Positions 39,101 to 47,678 of a stretch of DNA of 64,000 bases are shown piece by piece (positions within the stretch are counted from its first letter, which is position 1; every line of letters starts with the position of its first letter). The notes under the pieces were generated by a model. The model ran no database searches. It was not told where the DNA came from and saw nothing but the letters and a program-made list of their open reading frames with translations. Made by a program: the position numbers and the translations under genes. Origin of the DNA: Morinoia aosen (Eukaryota > Arthropoda > Malacostraca > Amphipoda > Talitridae); the NCBI GenBank assembly GCA_030386875.1, contig CM059560.1, forward strand, positions 26,654,183 to 26,718,182, given 5' to 3'.

Positions 39101-42100
39101 AAGATTTATGATCAGTTGTGCTAAACATGGTGTATTGACAACTTTTCCATGAACTCTGTACCAATGTGTTTATAGGAGAGTCAGGGAAAAGGCTATCAGT
39201 AGAAGGTGAGTTGAAAACAGTGAGACGTTCATCAAGGTTTGATGGTTTCAGTACACATAAAAAAATCAATGCAATGTCTCGTAATTAAGTCCATCGCATA
39301 GGGTCTTGGAATCCATCACGCACGATGAACGTAAAACGACTGACTAAGTGTTTTGAAATTGAAAAAGAGCTGAAATGAGCAGCTAATTTCTGAAAATACT
39401 AGCCAACAGAATATTCCACAACTGGAACCATGCTCAGACAACCACGGACCAGTTAAACAGAACACCGCTCCCACTTTGAGGCAACGGTTGCTGGCAATGC
39501 TCACCTTGCACCATCCTGAATTCACAAGGAAGTAAGTGTTGACATTCTCTTCGCCGAACTGCTCGGCAATGTACAGCCCCAGAGACCCGTAAGTGTCATA
39601 GATGTTCCTCTTGGTCTGGTCGCTGAGAATGCGGTGGGCGTGGTTTACTTCTTTGAACTGCAAGCATAGGAGCATAGAGAGAATCTCTCACTAACGTCAG
39701 GCACCCAAGAAATTATTCAAGTTCTGGAAGCCTAATATTGTTGAGCTGAGAAAGAATGGTCATGAATAACCTGCCTGATTCATCAATAAAAAGCTCAGTA
39801 TCTGATCAATGTAAATGATGAGCCTACACACAACAATAGTTGCTAGTTGCTAAATAAACGAAGTTGCTTAGCAACTAACAAGGACAGTCATGCATAATCT
39901 GCCAGATTTCTGTAAAATGAACAAGCAGAAACCTTTACACAGCTGTTGCTATGGTGTATATCCTTTCATGGGTCATATAAGCTTCTACTATTTCTAAGTT
40001 GATATGGAGAATAAAAATGAATCACTCAACATAGTTGGTGTTATGTTCAAATGATTCAATTATAGTTTTGTCTCATCATAAGACAATATCTCACAATAGC
40101 TTGCTTAAATCCTCATAAGCACACTTCAACCAGTCCAGAATACAGCACTTCTAGAAAAGAAACGCCTTCCATCTAGAGCAAGAGTGGAGATCCTCACATC
40201 AAAGTGTGTGTATGAGTTAACTTCACTCTGTGGATTGGAATCTATGCTATTGAACAATGCACAGTCCACAACAAAGGCATCCCAAAAAGAAAAAGGAAGA
40301 AAACACCATTTAGTATGGAAATAAGGGAACGTGGAATTTATGCACAAAGTGTATAGAAACAGCAAGTTGAGAAAGAAGTTCATGAAATAAGATAGAAGTT
40401 GAAGAAGATTAGATTAGATTATTATTTAGTTTAAGCCTCCCTATCCTCAACAAATGAGATCCAAAGAGAGGAAAGAAGAAGGCACCATTTAGTATGGAGT
40501 TAAGGGAACGTGGAATCTATGCAGAAAGGGCACAGAAACAGTAAGATGAGAAAGAAGTTCATGAAACAAGATCAAAGTTGAAGAAGAAAGTAGTAGGTGC
40601 TGAAAAACAGGACAGCAGTGAACCGAAAAAAGATGGTCCGTAACAAAATAAAAACCTATTCTATTTCAACAAAAATAAAGCCTACCTAACCTTCAGCTCA
40701 GGCCCTTACATAGTCCCCCTGGGAGCGCTAATTCCCATAGATACATTAGTTGTATCCCCCTGAGGGGAGAAGTTGAAGAAGAAAGCAGTAATTTAAACAT
40801 AACAAAAACATTTCATTTCAACAAAAAGAAGGCATACTAAGGTTGGTCCCTCACATTTTCCTCCTAAGAGTGCTAATTCCCATAGATACTATAGTTATTC
40901 CCCTCCTGAGAGTTATCTTAGAAGCACGACCCGATCGAGGCATGCTGAAAGCTCTTCTGTAACTAGCTTCTGTATAATAACATCAACTGGAATAGAAAAA
41001 TACACTTTTACAAAACAGAAATCTTCCCATACCCAAAGCCTAAGTAAGCCTTTGTGATGAAAGTTAACCATGTGTAACTCAAAGTTTAGACCAACGTCTT
41101 TCTTCTACACATAGTGAATGCTAAAGTACAAATGCTAATGCCATAATGCCAAGCTGTTGCTAAGCAGCACTGGCGTGATGTCTGTTCGAAAATACACTAT
41201 CACATTCTAAGACACATTAGATTATTAGTTAGTTGAAGCCTCCTTCACAAAAGAAAGGTGTAAGTTATTTCAAAGACAGAAAGAATGATGGCAGTTAAGA
41301 GTGGAGTAGAGTAAAAGAATCTATGCATTAGGTGGGTACCCACAGGATACCTTGCACATAGAAACAGTGAGTTAGGAAGGCAGGGGATAAACTGTTGTAG
41401 ACAAAGTTGCAAAAAGCCATGAAAAGAGAGAACCCAAATGGGCATAAATGATAAATGTCCCCAAAGGTTTCTTTATAGCATAGGTAAAACATTCTATAGT
41501 CCCCAGTAAACCTTTAAAAGTGAACAAGGTGTACATTTGAATGTTTAATTTATTTCATAATCAATCGTAATATGGACTATTGATTTTGGCATGCTGAAAA
41601 CTCCAGAATGTTACAGGTCTTTTAGTTTGACCCTCCATTGTGTAATCACAGTAGAAATATCCACCATCCACAATCATTAAGAATTAAAACACTGTTACTT
41701 CAGTGCATTCCATTATTTTGCCTCCTCATTGTATGCATTCATCTTATTTCCACTTGACTATTAAACAGAACAAGTTACAGGTATTGTTGGTGCTTTTCAG
41801 TAGAGTAAATTTTTCCATTTTTCACCTTCAAGAAAAGCTACAGCAACTGAATTACTGAACATCCAAGAAGAATCCATGGCAGTTACCTTACATGAAATGA
41901 CTTTAAATGAACACTCCAATCTACTTCAATGTGTTGAACCCCTCAGGGGAATACAACTATTGTATGTATGAGAATTAGCACTTCCTGGGGTAAATGTAAG
42001 GTCCCAAGCTGAGAGTTAGATAGGCCTTCTTTGTGTTCAAATAAAAAAAATTTAGGTTGAGGATCATTTTTTTTTGTTCAATGCCGTCCCATTTTTCAGT

Positions 42101-44778
42101 ACCATGCTCAGCATAAATGTACTTTCTTCACCATTAATCTTGTTTCACAAACTTTTTTCTTAACTTACTGTTTCTGTACACTTAGTGCATTGATTTCACA
42201 TTCCCTCAACTATATACTGAATGGTGCCTTCCTCTCTTTGGAACACCTTTGTTGAGGTTAGGGATACTTAAACTATTATTTCTATTCTTCAATGTAATGA
42301 ATTGCTGTAAGTACTTACATACTACTGATCTATGTAGGAAAGGACAGTCATAGAACATAGAAATTGAATTAATCTCGAACTGGAAGACAAAAAAATTAAA
42401 AAAAAACACAAAGAGTTGAATAAAACCAGGTGAGAGTTTTTCTTAAACCTTAATTCTTCCCAAATGTGAATTACAAAAACATTAAAGTTGGGCAAGAAAT
42501 TACCTTCTCAGCAGCCTCAGGGTTGTTGGGGTTTTTATCAGGATGATACTTAAGGGCTAACTTCCTGTAAGTTTTCTTAATTTCCTCCTGTGTCGACTCC
42601 TTGGGAACACCAAGCGTCTGGTACAGAGACTCCCCTGTCGTCCTGAAATGAATGGAGCTCATCAATGTCATGAAGCAGCCATAAAATAGTTCAAACACCT
42701 CTATAGTTTACAACGATCATGGTAAATCATCAAAAGAATTTAACACGTTAAGTGCGGCGTGACCCACCGGTGGTCATTTAGGTGATTTTCATAATGCTGC
42801 TGGCCGACCAGCAGTCACTGACTCAATTTTTATAAATACTAAATGAAAGTTAAATGAAGGCATGATCCAGTCAATGTTTGCTATACTTAAAATTTCTTAC
42901 TACAATTGAATCTAAATTTGAGCTGGATATTGAACTTCAGTTTAACCCGCCGCACTTAACGTGTTAATGATACGTATCAGTTAATCAAGTATGCAAAACA
43001 ACATGATGTACCTCTATAATTTATGTTCCATCAAAAGTAAATCACTTCTAATCAAAATTTGAAGTAGAGTTTATTGACCTACCTAAAAATACAAAAGCAA
43101 ACCAACATTCAAACGGAAAATAACAAAATTTACTGATAGGTGAAATGGAACACACAACAAACTTGCCCATCAAATGCTATAAGTGCCATGGCCAAGGCAT
43201 TAACACTCACCATGAGGATTACAATTAATACAATGACATCTTTAATATGTACTATCAGATGATATTCTCCCAATTATTTCTTAAGCTCTCTGCAATAAGG
43301 GCATTCCTCCTTAATGATACATTGAATGATAATTCCCTTCAGAGCTTACTATGGGGAGATGACCTACTTCATGAAAAAATTTACTAAAGTATAGAAAATT
43401 TTTATTGGAGAAGCAAATGAGTGGACATCTGATGCAACAAATGCACTATTATTACTACTGCTATAATACTTTGAAGAAATTAGTGCACTCAGGAATTAAT
43501 GGTTTACATTCACACATGCTCACCAATTCAAAAAAATCAGAATCAACAATCAATGCAAACAAAAAATAAAAAGATATGGGGACACCACAGGCTTTAGGAA
43601 TGTACACACCAAAACCCCACAGAAGGCTTCTTCTAATGCATTATTTTGTGTGAGCAACTCAGGCCAGTTGCAGCTATGGAAGTACACAATACTGAAGATG
43701 GCTAGAACTTTCACCAATACTATTTGAAGGCACTCAATTCACAAGTGCCATCATCAAGTATTTCAACTCTTGGCCAATACCAGATGCTGCTCTGGATATA
43801 AAGATAACGAATATATGCACTCAAGCCCATCCCTAGACTGAAGACAGCACAATCCATGGGAATGTAAACCTCAACAAAAATGTTAGCCCTTAATCTTAAG
43901 AGAAGAACAGACCCCCCCGGACAAACCCAACAAACTGGTTAGTTTCAAAAGTGAGGATATATATACATATCAGTCTCAGCAATCTAGTCAGCTAATAACC
44001 AGGATATAAAAAAAAACTCCCACAACAAAGCCATCAATATACAGCACAGTTCAAATGGAACATTCATGTAAGGCTAATCAAAGAAATAAAACAAATAAAT
44101 CAGTTCATCCTAAATCTAGTCTACAACAGGTGGAGTCATCATAAGATGGGAGACTAGCACTTTACATCAAAATAAAAATACAGTGTGATGAAAACATTTT
44201 TTTTCAATAATGATATTGAAAATTTACCATTATGGTATTGACAACATAACATTTTTTTTAACTTGAGCCTTTTACTTTTCTTGCAATGAAAATTATGCTT
44301 TTAGCATTTTATTGAGCAAACATTTTGTTCAACCTTATTTCTAACTATTTTGCTGAACCCCCATCTAAATATATTGATAAAAAAAGAGCATGAATAGTAT
44401 CCCACACGAATATGAATAATGAACAAAAATTAGTGATATTTTCTAACATCTAACACTGGCCAACAGCCAAATGCATCCCATCTCTGGACAAAAACTCAAA
44501 TCCAAACTTCCGATGCAAGACCTTTCCTGCAGATTCAACTCGCAAGAACATTTCATTGTCTTCTTGCCCATTTAAAAGCAAAAAATTAAACTAGAGACAC
44601 AGTAATAAACTACTGTGAGCAACAAAAAAATCACAATGATTATGGCCAGTAAACAACAAGAAAGTCTGAAGTAGAGAACCCAACACTGGAGACCCTAAGC
44701 TAATCTATACCACAAATCCAACATGGAGGAGCAATTTCTGCAGGTTACTCACGAGTATCTTCTCTCAAGATCATCCAT
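21047..44778 (-). CDS. Csp: Cysteine-string protein (DnaJ homolog subfamily C member 5), nine exons located
   Basis: CSP is the palmitoylated J-domain co-chaperone that recruits Hsc70 to synaptic vesicles and keeps SNAREs functional. Exons in order (minus strand): 44753-44778 (start codon 44778-44776), 42504-42642, 39505-39657, 38827-38961, 35376-35453, optional 32015-32069, 26448-26536, 24195-24284 and 21047-21183. All have GT/AG borders. The product starts [20 protein letters not shown], has a J domain with the HPD motif (residues 42-44), the conserved linker [18 protein letters not shown], a 13-cysteine string, and an arthropod-type tail with QPVFAMP, NPF, ENSSLN and YTP. Phases are consistent when the 55-nt exon is skipped. 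Without that exon about 282 residues are accounted for, or about 252 if the 90-nt exon is skipped too, against 249 for Drosophila Csp. The terminal exon was not found. Confidence 0.97.
21184..24194 (-). other. CSP intron 8
   Basis: A 3.0-kb intron between the duplicated NPF exons 8 and 9. It carries at 22255-22315 the counterpart (GAATGGTTTGTGCTGAGGA, AATGATTATTGGCGTTCT) of the segment upstream of exon 8. The open frames within it are short and unconserved. Confidence 0.75.
24195..24284 (-). CDS. Csp: CSP exon 8: second NPF exon, 90-nt symmetric cassette
   Basis: Encodes [20 protein letters not shown], then YGAPPSNPF, between acceptor GTTGCAG|GGC and donor TTCAG|GTAGTC. Phase is 2 in and 2 out (90 nt), so inclusion or skipping preserves the frame. 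The first 16 bases are identical to the start of exon 9, and both exons carry an NPF encoded by AACCCCTTCA. This indicates that exons 8 and 9 arose by tandem duplication. Exon 8 has lost the QPVFAMP block that exon 9 shares with Drosophila, so exon 8 is the derived copy. Confidence 0.88.
24285..26447 (-). other. CSP intron 7
   Basis: A 2.2-kb intron between the first and second NPF exons. It contains near 24460-24530 a segment (GAATGGTTTGTGTTGAAGA, AATGATTATTGGCATTCT) that is also found at 22255-22315 in the next intron, evidence of the exon-containing duplication. No mobile element was recognised. Confidence 0.75.
26448..26536 (-). CDS. Csp: CSP exon 7: first NPF exon
   Basis: Encodes [20 protein letters not shown], then QQPTSNPF and two bases of a Lys codon. 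The acceptor is GCGTGCAG|GAG and the donor CAA|GTGAGT. It is 89 nt, phase 0 in and phase 2 out. LEDVDLDDV and PVTSQP of Drosophila Csp align with EDLEEE and PVTQQP here. The terminal NPF is the first of three Asn-Pro-Phe motifs in this gene; NPF is the core ligand of EH domains in endocytic proteins. Whether it binds one here is inference. Confidence 0.9.
26948..27298 (-). mobile_element. SINE-like copy with 10-bp target duplication
   Basis: Flanked by GAATTACTTG at 26938-26947 and 27299-27308. The tail is short (AAGATTAGATG) before TTAGTTTAAGCCTCCC. The hairpin end is degenerate (GATCCCTAGGATGGGG), which suggests an older insertion than the next copy at 27611. Confidence 0.88.
27611..27964 (-). 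mobile_element. SINE-like copy with 13-bp target duplication
   Basis: Flanked by TAGATAATTGAAG (27598-27610) and TAGATAATTAAAG (27965-27977). A full-length 354-bp copy with the ATTAAATTAGATTATTATTT tail and intact body. The end hairpin CCCCTGAGTGG has one change. It lies about 300 bp from the previous copy in the same orientation. Confidence 0.9.
30085..30802 (-). mobile_element. Older SINE-like copy interrupted by a younger one
   Basis: Outer copy in two parts: 30085-30304, with TCAAGCCTCCCTAAACGCAA and a variant CATCATACACCCTGCG insertion, and 30671-30802, with CCTAGCTGAACTTCAGCTCG ending in a GATATGATTGTCATATC hairpin. The inner copy (30305-30660) is flanked by CGAAAAAGAT on both sides, a sequence from the family body, so it inserted into the older copy. 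Confidence 0.85.
30305..30660 (-). mobile_element. SINE-like copy nested in an older copy
   Basis: Target duplication CGAAAAAGAT at 30295-30304 and 30661-30670. It opens TAGATCACAAGTTAGTTTAA and GCCTCC, and ends GATATATTAGTTGTATCCCA. Sense is on the minus strand. This is the second clear self-insertion in the window, after 40409-40769. Confidence 0.87.
32015..32069 (-). CDS. Csp: Possible CSP exon 6: acidic exon, alternative C-terminus
   Basis: A strong acceptor (CCCTCCCACCAG|GCC) precedes [19 protein letters not shown], an acidic segment in phase 0 after exon 5 or exon 4. The only donor nearby is AAAG|GTGATC, which leaves phase 1, and exon 7 requires phase 0, so splicing 6 to 7 would shift the frame. 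If the donor is not used, the frame continues GDH and stops at 32006-32004, giving a short acidic C-terminus. It may therefore be an alternative terminal exon. No polyadenylation signal was seen just downstream, and a chance exon is possible. Confidence 0.5.
32070..35375 (-). other. CSP intron between exons 5 and 6
   Basis: 3.3 kb containing one full SINE-like copy (32988-33351). The rest is AT-rich with short open frames lacking recognisable domains, such as 32448-32714 and 34415-34681. If exon 6 is not used, this is part of one 8.8-kb intron. Confidence 0.7.
32988..33351 (-). mobile_element. SINE-like copy with 10-bp target duplication
   Basis: GCATCAAGTT lies at 32978-32987 and again at 33352-33361. 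The tail is ATTATTATTATTATA, followed by AGAAAGTTTTAGCCTCCC. The hairpin end reads GATACAATACCTGTATC and CCCCTGAGGGG. Sense is on the minus strand, the same as CSP. Confidence 0.9.
35376..35453 (-). CDS. Csp: CSP exon 5: symmetric 78-nt exon with PVTDQP
   Basis: Encodes [18 protein letters not shown] and TTVAPGMK (26 residues), between acceptor TGTGCAG|CCT and donor AAG|GTCAGT. It is phase 0 at both ends, so it can be included or skipped without changing frame. The PVTDQP core resembles PVTSQP in the Drosophila Csp tail and PVTQQP in exon 7 of this gene, which makes it a possible duplicated or alternative module. Identification rests on splice sites, frame and this short motif. Confidence 0.85.
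36305..36610 (-). mobile_element. Variant SINE-like copy (subfamily B)
   Basis: Starts TTAGTTTAAGACGCCCTAGC. It carries an inserted CATGAGTTCCCCGCACAGGA block and ends with CTACCTACAGCTGAGGTAAC and CCCCATAACATGAGATAG instead of the triple-hairpin end. In sense orientation its 5' part contains TTAGCTAAGTTTG, which resembles a Pol III A box (TRGCNNAGTNGG) at most positions. No convincing B box was found. It shares its body with the main family but has a different head. Confidence 0.65.
37055..37421 (-). mobile_element. SINE-like copy with 9-bp target duplication
   Basis: Flanked by AGTCAACTG at 37046-37054 and 37422-37430. The plus strand opens with an ATTATTATT tail, then AAGTTTTAGCCTCCCTTTAA, and ends TTGTATCCCCCTGAGGGG. 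It is closely similar to the copy at 32988-33351, including the ATT tail and ATAAGAAAGTTTTAGCC junction, so the two form a subfamily. Confidence 0.9.
38827..38961 (-). CDS. Csp: CSP exon 4: cysteine string
   Basis: Encodes residues 107-151: [14 protein letters not shown], then [20 protein letters not shown] and [11 protein letters not shown]. Thirteen cysteines lie within 30 residues. In characterised CSPs these are S-palmitoylated and anchor the protein to vesicles. The acceptor is ATGTGCAG|GCT and the donor AAC|GTGAGT. It is 135 nt, phase 0 at both ends. A plus-strand open frame over the same bases is only the antisense shadow of the Cys/GCA-rich codons. Confidence 0.97.
38962..39504 (-). 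other. CSP intron 3
   Basis: A 543-bp intron between the linker and cysteine-string exons, free of recognised repeats. Confidence 0.85.
39505..39657 (-). CDS. Csp: CSP exon 3: end of J domain and linker
   Basis: Encodes residues 56-106. [18 protein letters not shown] finishes the J domain (helices III-IV), and [18 protein letters not shown] is the highly conserved linker found in CSPs but not in other DnaJ proteins. The acceptor is GCTTGCAG|TTC and the donor AAG|GTGAGC. It is 153 nt, phase 0 at both ends. The hydrophobic end [11 protein letters not shown] leads into the cysteine string of the next exon. Confidence 0.97.
40258..40914 (-). mobile_element. Older SINE-like copy split by a younger one
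   Basis: The two parts of one copy (40258-40395 and 40783-40914) are separated by the full copy at 40409-40769. The 13-bp sequence AAGTTGAAGAAGA, part of the family's own body, is present on both sides of the inner element (40396-40408 and 40770-40782). The outer copy therefore supplied the target site. The outer copy is the more diverged of the two. Confidence 0.88.
40409..40769 (-). mobile_element. SINE-like family, reference copy, 361 bp
   Basis: The best complete copy for describing the family, sense on the minus strand. In sense it starts CCCCTCAGGGGGATACAACT. It then folds as three successive hairpins (CCCCT/AGGGG, GATACAA/TTGTATC, TGGGA/TCCCA), continues through an AGCTGAAGGTTAGGTAGG block and a pyrimidine-rich body, and ends GGGAGGCTTAAACTAA with a TAATCTAATC tail. 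Target duplications of 9-15 bp around many copies and the simple tandem tail are marks of target-primed retroposition, hence a SINE or short non-coding retroposon. I did not find convincing Pol III A and B boxes. An antisense open frame recurring in several copies is a by-product, not a gene. Confidence 0.85.
41215..41515 (-). mobile_element. Variant SINE-like copy (subfamily B)
   Basis: It has the TTAGATTATTAGTTAGTTGA tail and GCCTCC start but an extended GGTGGGTACCCACAGGATAC block and a different hairpin end, ending near CATTCTATAGTCCCCAGT. It resembles the copies at 36305-36610 and 50335-50475. No clear target duplication was seen. Confidence 0.6.
41939..42286 (+). mobile_element. SINE-like copy in opposite orientation
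   Basis: Sense on the plus strand, 348 bp. It runs from CCCTCAGGGGAATACAACTA to GGTTAGGGATACTTAAACTA with an ATT-rich tail. The flanks CTTCAATGTGTTGAA (41924-41938) and CTTCAATGTAATGAA (42287-42301) form a 15-bp target duplication with two mismatches. It is the only clear copy in the CSP gene that is antisense to CSP transcription. Confidence 0.88.
42504..42642 (-). CDS. Csp: CSP exon 2: most of the J domain
   Basis: Encodes residues 9-55: [15 protein letters not shown], then [20 protein letters not shown]. This covers helices I and II of the J domain and the HPD tripeptide that stimulates Hsc70 ATPase. The acceptor is TTTCAG|GACG and the donor is AAG|GTAATT. The exon is 139 nt and ends in phase 0. 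The sequence closely parallels Drosophila (SLYEILGLPK) and vertebrate (SLYHVLGLDK) CSP. An ATG further upstream in the intron keeps the frame open but is not needed. Confidence 0.96.
42643..44752 (-). other. CSP intron 1
   Basis: A 2.1-kb intron containing the piggyBac-type MITE at 42744-42963. The rest is AT-rich with no further repeat or exon recognised. Confidence 0.8.
42744..42963. mobile_element. piggyBac-type MITE, CACGTTAA family, copy 1
   Basis: Flanked by TTAA at 42740-42743 and 42964-42967. The ends are CACGTTAAGTGCGGCG and its complement CGCCGCACTTAACGTG, a perfect 16-bp inverted pair. It is 220 bp with no coding capacity. A diverged second copy lies at 58588-58811. This is a separate family from the CCCTTTAACGCCCA MITEs but belongs to the same TTAA-targeting superfamily. 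It sits in CSP intron 1, about 100 bp upstream of exon 2. Confidence 0.9.
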
Positions 44779-44804
44779 TGTGTTGGGGTGAGGGTGGCAC
44801 AAAA
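44753..44804 (-). CDS. Csp: CSP exon 1: first coding exon with start codon
   Basis: The exon is bounded by a pyrimidine-rich acceptor (TTTTTGTTTTAG at its upstream border) and the donor TC|GTGAGT. The ATG at 44778-44776 opens MDDLERRY plus two bases of Ser9; the 26 nt upstream are 5' untranslated. The Ser codon is split across the intron and completed by exon 2. The upstream acceptor shows that at least one more 5' non-coding exon lies to the right; I did not find it. The RRYS sequence fits a basophilic kinase site (R-R-x-S), at the position of the PKA-phosphorylated serine near the N-terminus of other CSPs. That functional equivalence is inference. Confidence 0.9.
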
Positions 44805-45037
44805 CTAAAACAAAAACTAAGGCAAAGATTTAGCTGGAGTGAAATAATATTAGCATTGCATTAGGGATCAGGGTTAGCAAACAATTTCTAATCTGGAGAA
44901 CAGGGAAAACAAAATAAAATTAGTAAAACTGAAACGAACATCAAATTGGAAACACTAGCAAGCCTAAGGGAAAACAAGCAAAAACGTTAGAATGGATCAA
45001 AATATTAACACAAAACAATGAACATATAACATACGGA

Positions 45038-45393
45038 TTTTTTAGATTAGTCGTTAGTTTTAGCCTCCCTACCCAGCAACAATTGCGATCCAAAGAGAGG
45101 AAGGAGGAAGGCACCATTTAGTATGGAGTTAAGGAAACGCGGAATCTACGCAGAACGGCATAGAAACAGTTAGTTGTGAAAGAAGATTATGAAACAAGAC
45201 CAAAGTTGAAGAAGACAGTAGTAGGTGCTGAAAAACAGGACAGCAGTGAACCGAAAAAAGGTGGTCCTTAACATAACAAAAACATTTTATTTCAACAAAA
45301 AGAAGGCCTACCTAACTCTCAGCTCGGGCCCTCACATTGTCCCCCTGGGAGCGCTAGTTCCCATAGATACAATAATTGTATCCCCCTGAAGGG
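45038..45393 (-). mobile_element. SINE-like copy with 13-bp target duplication
   Basis: Flanked by TATAACATACGGA at 45025-45037 and 45394-45406. It is nearly identical to the copy at 9388-9746 (TTAGATTAGTCGTTAGTTTT start, CTACCCAGCAACAATTGCGA), so these two belong to one recent subfamily. The perfect target duplication supports a young insertion. Confidence 0.92.
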
Positions 45394-47453
45394 TATAACA
45401 TACGGAGTAGCAGGACACGATGTTCAGCAGTGCACAAATAGAAAATTTAGGGAATAAGCTTTAATTTGAAACTCTTCTTTTGGCATTATAAACAAATGGA
45501 AAATGCATAAATTCTTACCTTGAACAAAAAATAAACAAAAATTTAAAAATGTACCTCAACTACATACATTCACAGATATACTTCAAGAATGGCACCTCAC
45601 TTCCATGGAAAACAAAGAACATGCACTTAGAACTAGGTAATCAACTGGAGCCATAAACTCTGAAGCAAATTTTATTAAGCAGAAACCAGAAAAGCTGACA
45701 CCTGAGCAAGTTAAGGAGGATCAGGAAAGCTTCAGGGTAGGTTGACAAACAAGTTTATTACAAATTGATTCATGGTGTTCTTGAGTAGACTGCCTACTTA
45801 CAATTTTTGGTAAGCAGTTACAATGCGTAACTCAAAAACATCTTTCAAAGCGAAAAATAAAAATTCCATGCATGTTTCAAAATAATCAGTATTCAACTAA
45901 TTAACTGCATAAAACAAGCCACAAAACATTTCATCACAACAAAGAAAATAAGCCTTACAATTAACACACTTTCATTCTTGAAGTTAGCAATGAGTATTGA
46001 AAGTTACTCGAGTGAGCACATGAAACTTAAACCAAAGTATTCACATACAATAGTATGCAAGTAACAACTGTACAAGAGCAAATTAAATTTTCATCGACAC
46101 ATACCTCATCTTCATCAAATTCAAGTGTTTTCCTCATAAATACACTACTGAACTGCCTCACAGGGCTGGCATAAGAGCCCCAACAATGACAATTGACATT
46201 ATCTGAACAAAATAAAATATTTCAAAAATGCACACATGTTTATCCAAAACCAGAGAGGCAGCTTCTAATAAATACAAATATTTACATGGATATATTTTAC
46301 GGTGACGAGATCATTCTTTTTTCTGAGCCCACCTTTTGCAATTCACACCACTACAGCATCTCAATTTAATGCAACTTTGGCAAGAAGTTCATGAGAACTT
46401 CAGTAACACCAGAAAGCCCTGGTATAGACCACACACTTTATAATCACAAAATAGTCAATGACACAACTGTTGAGCCTTTTATATAGCATTGAACAAGATC
46501 TCCTAGCATACCAAATTCAACTGAAACCTAAAACTCAAGTTTAGGAATACAAAACAAAAATGATATACCATTCAACATAGAAAGACCATAACTTTTTCCT
46601 CCTACCAGTACTAAGTATAAAAAATTTCTTTCTAACTTTTAGTTTCTTTTCAAACTTAGCAATTTTGCAAAACATTGTCAGTTCCAAGTATTAAAGATGA
46701 AGAAAACTGCTGATCATAGTTACTACAACACTGTCAATCAATCAAATTTTACCTCTATAAAATTATGCTTCAAGTCCTAGAAAATTTCACGGAAGAATTT
46801 TGTGAGCACAGACATAGCCCTTCAAGCAGCACTTTTAAATCTGAGTTATGTAAAACCAAGGAAAATATCACATGCTTTTGAGATGGAGTAAAATCAAACA
46901 TTATACATGATAAATACCATGAAATCATGAGAGCATATTAGGCACATTTATTAGCAGATGATGATGCTATTCCTTTCCATTGTGCTCTATAGTAATAATT
47001 TATATCATCCATTATTTAATGAATTTCATTTCACTTAGTTCATCAAACCCTAAATTTTCCACCACTCTAAAAATGTTGAGGGAGGAACTTTTTCAGAGAA
47101 TTCAAGAAGAAAGTATATAATCTATCAAGTTTTCCTTGAGTAGTAAGAAAACCTGTGCTCATAACATTGATGATTAATGATTTAATTCTTTAATTATTAT
47201 GAAGCCAGAATTTTTAGATTAGGATAGGTTAATGAAAAATACTATCTGTAAACTAGAAAAATCACTATGCATTGAAGCTCACTTGTAATATCTATTCTAC
47301 TGATTAAAGTTAAATTTACAAGCTGTGAATTACACTACACACATAGAGACCAAAATTCCTCCAAAAAAATAAAAACTTTCAATACAAAATTCTCAGGCTA
47401 ACCTATTTATACTATGCCTAGCATATAACTTACTCAGAGATAAATTAATTTAA

Positions 47454-47674
47454 CCCTTTAACGCCCAAGTGGACTGTACGGTCCTGTTTTATAAATAACA
47501 ATAATATATTGAATTTCTTATTCAATTTGTTCATTAATGTGTCCTTAGAACTTCACTGCCAAATGGCAGTTCCTTCCACATCTTGATAACACTGACTACC
47601 TAATGCCAGTGTCGGTTTGGTGAAAGTGGTTGTGGTAACGGTCATATGAGTATAAAAATGTGGGCGTTAAAGGG
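47454..47674. mobile_element. piggyBac-type MITE, 221 bp, copy 2
   Basis: TTAA at 47450-47453 and 47675-47678 flanks perfect 14-bp inverted ends, CCCTTTAACGCCCA and TGGGCGTTAAAGGG. The interior corresponds to the copy at 19137-19357 read on the other strand, at identical length. The right TTAA continues directly into GCCATCCTAACCACAA, the start of a SINE-like copy whose consensus there is TTTAAGCCTCCC. The MITE therefore sits in the TTAA of an older SINE-like element. Confidence 0.92.
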
Positions 47675-47678
47675 TTAA

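Larger units (their letters stand above)
39658..42503 (-). other. CSP intron 2
   Basis: A 2.8-kb intron. Much of it is SINE-like sequence: a nested pair (40258-40914), a variant copy (41215-41515) and one copy in the opposite orientation (41939-42286). No additional exon is supported. Confidence 0.8.
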
